Of a DNA stretch of 6,051 nt, positions 3,577 through 6,051 are shown piece by piece. Source of the DNA: Brachybacterium sp. (lineage in GTDB: Bacteria; Actinomycetota; Actinomycetes; Actinomycetales; Dermabacteraceae); contig DAHVRS010000325.1 of NCBI GenBank assembly GCA_027322375.1, forward strand, positions 1-6,051, written 5' to 3'. The notes under the pieces were generated by a model that did no database searches, was not told where the DNA came from, and worked only from the letters and a program-made list of their open reading frames with translations. The first letter of the stretch is position 1; every line of letters starts with the position of its first letter. Made by a program: the position numbers and the translations under genes.

Positions 3577-5936
3577 CCACCGACGCCCACCCCACCACTC
3601 CGTCGGCCACCCCGCCCACCCCGCTCCCCGCCGCGACGCCGCTCGGCTACCCTCGCATCGGTCCCGACCGCGAGCTGAAGAAGGCGGAGGAGGCCTACTG
3701 GGCCGGGCGCATCGACCGGGCCGAGCTCGCCCGCCGCACCCGGGCGCTGCGCCGCGCGACCCGCGAGCGCCTCGCCGCGCTGGGCCTCACGGGTCCGTCG
3801 GCCGCGCCGGAGACCTTCTCCCTCTATGACCAGGTGCTTGATGCAGCGCTCGCCGTCGGCATCGTCCCGGCACGTTTCGCGGACATCGTCGCGGCCGACG
3901 GCACAGCCCGCGAGGACGGGCTCTTCGCGCTCGCGCGCGGCACTGCGGCGCAGCCGCCGCTGGAGATGACCAAATGGTTCGACACGAACTACCACCACCT
4001 CGTCCCCGAGATCGGACCGACCACCCCACTGCACCTCGCCTCCACGCAGGTCGTGGACCTGTTCACGGAGTCGCTCGAGGATGGCGCGGGCACCCGCCCG
4101 GTGCTGGTGGGTCCGCTGACCCTGCTGCTGCTGTCGAAGGCGGAGGACGGCGCGCCGGAGGGCTTCGACCCGCTGGAGCGCCTGGACGAGGTGGTCGCGG
4201 TGTATGCCGAGCTGCTCGCGCGCCTCGCCGCGGCCGGCGCCCCCTGGGTGCAGCTGGACGAGCCCGCCCTCGCCGCTGATCAGCGGGTGGACGCGACCGA
4301 GCTCGCGGCACTGCTGGAGCGCTCGCTCGGCGCTCTCGCCGCCCGGGCCGACCGCCCGCAGCTGCTGGTCACCACCCCCTACGGCGGGATCGGCGATCTG
4401 CTGCCTGCGCTGCTCGCGACCGGGGCGGAGGCCGTGCACCTGGACCTCACCCGCGGCCCACTGCCGAGCACCCCGCAGCTCGCGGGCGTCGCCGGCGTGC
4501 ACCTGGTCGCCGGCCTCATCGAGGGCCGGTCCGTGTGGCGCACGGAGCTGGGCACCGCCGCGGCCCGCCTCGAGGTGCTGCGCTCGCGCATCGCGGAGGC
4601 GGGCGGGAACCCGGCCGCGGTGACCGTCTCGACCTCGGTGTCGCTGCAGCACGTGCCGCACACCCTCGAGCGGGAGACCGCACTGCCGGCCGAGCTGATC
4701 GCGACCCTCGCCTTCGCCGACGAGAAGATCACCGAGCTGCTCACGCTCGCGAGCGGCACCGTCGAGGCAGGCGACGCGGAGGGTCCCCGTTCCGTGCCGC
4801 GCGACTTCGCCGGGGTGCGCGTGGACGCGGTGCGGGAGCGGGTCGCGGCGGTCACCGACGCGGACACCGTGCGCACCGACCACACGATTCGCGCCGAGGC
4901 GCAGCGCAAGGCCCTGGGGCTCCCGCTCCTGCCCACCACCACGATCGGATCGTTCCCGCAGGTCGCAGAGGTGCGGGCGGCCCGCGCCGCGCACCGTCGC
5001 GGGAGCCTGGATGACGCCGGATACACCCGCGCGATGGAGGCGGAGATCGCTCGGGTCATCGCACTGCAGGAGGAGCTGGGCCTGGACGTGCTGGTCCACG
5101 GCGAGCCCGAGCGCAATGACATGGTCCAGTACTTCGCCGAGGCGCTCGAGGGCTTCGCGACCACCGAGCACGGCTGGGTCCAGTCCTACGGCTCGCGCTG
5201 CTCGCGCCCTTCGATCCTGTTCGGCGATGTGCACCGACCTGCCCCGATCACGGTGGGCTGGGCGACGCACGCCCAGTCGCTGACCCCGCGCCCGGTCAAG
5301 GGGATGCTCACCGGCCCGGTGACGATCCTCGCCTGGTCGTTCGTGCGCGATGACCAGCCGCTCGGGGACACCGCCTCGCAGGTGGGCCTCGCACTGCGGG
5401 ACGAGGTGGCCGATCTCGAGGCGGCCGGGATCCGGATCGTGCAGGTCGACGAGCCGGCGCTGCGCGAGCTGCTCCCGCTGCGGGAGGCGGACCGTCCCGA
5501 CTATCTGGAATGGTCGGTGCGCTCCTTCCGCCTCGCGACCGCCGGGGCAGAGGACGCCACGCAGATCCATACCCACCTCTGCTACAGCGAGTTCTCCGTG
5601 GTGGTCGGGGCGATCGACGCGCTGGACGCGGACGTCACCTCGATCGAGTCGGCCCGCTCGCGCGGCGAGCTGCTCGAGTCGCTGGACCCGGACGCGTTCC
5701 CGCGCGGCATCGGCCCCGGCGTGTGGGACATCCACGCCCCGCGCGTCCCCTCGCAGGAGGAGATCGCCGAGCAGCTGCGCCGCGCCCGCGCAGTGGTGGG
5801 CCCGGAGCGGCTGTGGGTGAACCCGGACTGCGGCCTGAAGACCCGCGGCTACGCGGAGACCGAGGCGAGCCTGCGCCACCTGGTCGCCGCGGCCCGCGAG
5901 GTCCGCGCGGAGGCCGAGGCTCCCGTCGGCGCCTGA
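3573..5936 (+). CDS. metE: Cobalamin-independent methionine synthase (5-methyltetrahydropteroyltriglutamate-homocysteine methyltransferase)
   Basis: A cytoplasmic zinc enzyme that transfers the methyl group of polyglutamylated 5-methyl-tetrahydrofolate to homocysteine, giving methionine without B12. It has 787 residues (E. coli 753) and two barrels: an N-terminal domain at about 24-345 starting LGYPRIGPDRELKKA, and a catalytic domain at about 450-780. With a constant offset of 27 from E. coli numbering, all key residues are present: zinc ligands His668 and Cys670 (HTHLC), Glu692 (SIES) and Cys753 (NPDCGLKTRG); homocysteine contacts Ile458-Gly459-Ser460 (TTTIGSFP), Glu511 (VHGEPERND) and Asp626 (VDEPAL); and His721 (DIHAP). 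The first ~22 residues are a Thr/Pro/Ala-rich extension. It follows metF with a 4-base ATGA overlap and its own strong ribosome binding site. No cobalamin riboswitch is visible upstream. The gene is intact. Confidence 0.97.
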   Translation: MTTDAHPTTPSATPPTPLPAATPLGYPRIGPDRELKKAEEAYWAGRIDRAELARRTRALRRATRERLAALGLTGPSAAPETFSLYDQVLDAALAVGIVPARFADIVAADGTAREDGLFALARGTAAQPPLEMTKWFDTNYHHLVPEIGPTTPLHLASTQVVDLFTESLEDGAGTRPVLVGPLTLLLLSKAEDGAPEGFDPLERLDEVVAVYAELLARLAAAGAPWVQLDEPALAADQRVDATELAALLERSLGALAARADRPQLLVTTPYGGIGDLLPALLATGAEAVHLDLTRGPLPSTPQLAGVAGVHLVAGLIEGRSVWRTELGTAAARLEVLRSRIAEAGGNPAAVTVSTSVSLQHVPHTLERETALPAELIATLAFADEKITELLTLASGTVEAGDAEGPRSVPRDFAGVRVDAVRERVAAVTDADTVRTDHTIRAEAQRKALGLPLLPTTTIGSFPQVAEVRAARAAHRRGSLDDAGYTRAMEAEIARVIALQEELGLDVLVHGEPERNDMVQYFAEALEGFATTEHGWVQSYGSRCSRPSILFGDVHRPAPITVGWATHAQSLTPRPVKGMLTGPVTILAWSFVRDDQPLGDTASQVGLALRDEVADLEAAGIRIVQVDEPALRELLPLREADRPDYLEWSVRSFRLATAGAEDATQIHTHLCYSEFSVVVGAIDALDADVTSIESARSRGELLESLDPDAFPRGIGPGVWDIHAPRVPSQEEIAEQLRRARAVVGPERLWVNPDCGLKTRGYAETEASLRHLVAAAREVRAEAEAPVGA

Positions 5937-5988
5937 CCGCAGCGTCCGGCCCGAGAGTCTGACAGCGGCGCCCACCCCTGTGCCTGAC

Positions 5989-6031
5989 CCCAGCGGCCCG
6001 CGCCCGGCACCCCCGGGCGCGGGCCGCTGGG
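5989..6031. terminator. Strong stem-loop terminator after metE
   Basis: CCCAGCGGCCCGCGCCCGG (5989-6007) pairs perfectly with its reverse complement at 6013-6031 around a 5-base loop CACCC. It is a 19-bp, almost all G-C stem that starts 52 bases after the metE stop. There is no T-run on either side, as usual for this group. Because the stem is symmetric it could also stop a transcript arriving from the right. Confidence 0.85.
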
Positions 6032-6051
6032 CGCGGACTCGCGCCGCTCGT

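Noticed and set aside
3558..5975. 805-codon open frame on the minus strand opposite metE
   Set aside because: It lies antisense to an unmistakable metE. Its translation is Arg/Gly/Leu/His-rich with no recognisable domain, as expected for the complementary frame of a high-GC gene.
1..6051. Mobile element, phage or defence-system content
   Set aside because: All five genes belong to core metabolic or transport families, with uniform high GC and no transposase, integrase, tRNA or att-like repeats.

Overview
The window is about 70% GC and densely coded. Short hydrophobic or Ala/Pro-rich protein ends and TANNNT-type -10 boxes sit close to start codons. This points to an actinobacterium, most likely in Micrococcales (a Brachybacterium/Dermabacteraceae-like genome would fit, but the sequence alone does not fix the genus). 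It looks like ordinary chromosome. I see no tRNA, rRNA, CRISPR array, insertion sequence, phage gene or convincing new system.

Layout. Positions 1-578 (minus) hold the first 192 codons of a polar amino acid ABC-transporter ATPase that runs off the left edge. Positions 579-744 are a short regulatory gap with that gene's promoter and the terminator of the next gene. Positions 745-1545 (minus) encode a B. subtilis-type pyridoxal/HMP kinase with both cysteines of the dual-cysteine subfamily. Positions 1546-1825 are a 280-base divergent intergenic region containing an imperfect ~61-bp tandem duplication. Positions 1826-2347 (plus) encode a four-helix GtrA-family membrane protein. Positions 2348-2559 are a regulatory gap with short repeats. 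Positions 2560-3576 and 3573-5936 (plus) are metF and metE, which overlap by ATGA. A 19-bp perfect stem-loop at 5989-6031 closes the operon.

How the genes work together. MetF reduces methylene-tetrahydrofolate to methyl-tetrahydrofolate. MetE then transfers the methyl group (from the polyglutamylated form) to homocysteine, so the pair is a self-contained module for the last step of methionine synthesis. It appears to be transcribed from one promoter and translationally coupled. I found no B12 or SAM riboswitch in front of it, so any methionine control is probably by a protein regulator. The kinase salvages B6 vitamers (and perhaps the thiamin pyrimidine). It shares no promoter or metabolic step with its neighbours. 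GtrA proteins are thought to move lipid-linked sugars across the membrane, and nothing nearby identifies its partner.

A recurring feature is promoter position. At metF, gtrA and the ABC gene a -10-like box lies 6-7 nt from the start codon and no Shine-Dalgarno sequence is visible, which suggests leaderless mRNAs. The kinase and metE instead have good ribosome binding sites.
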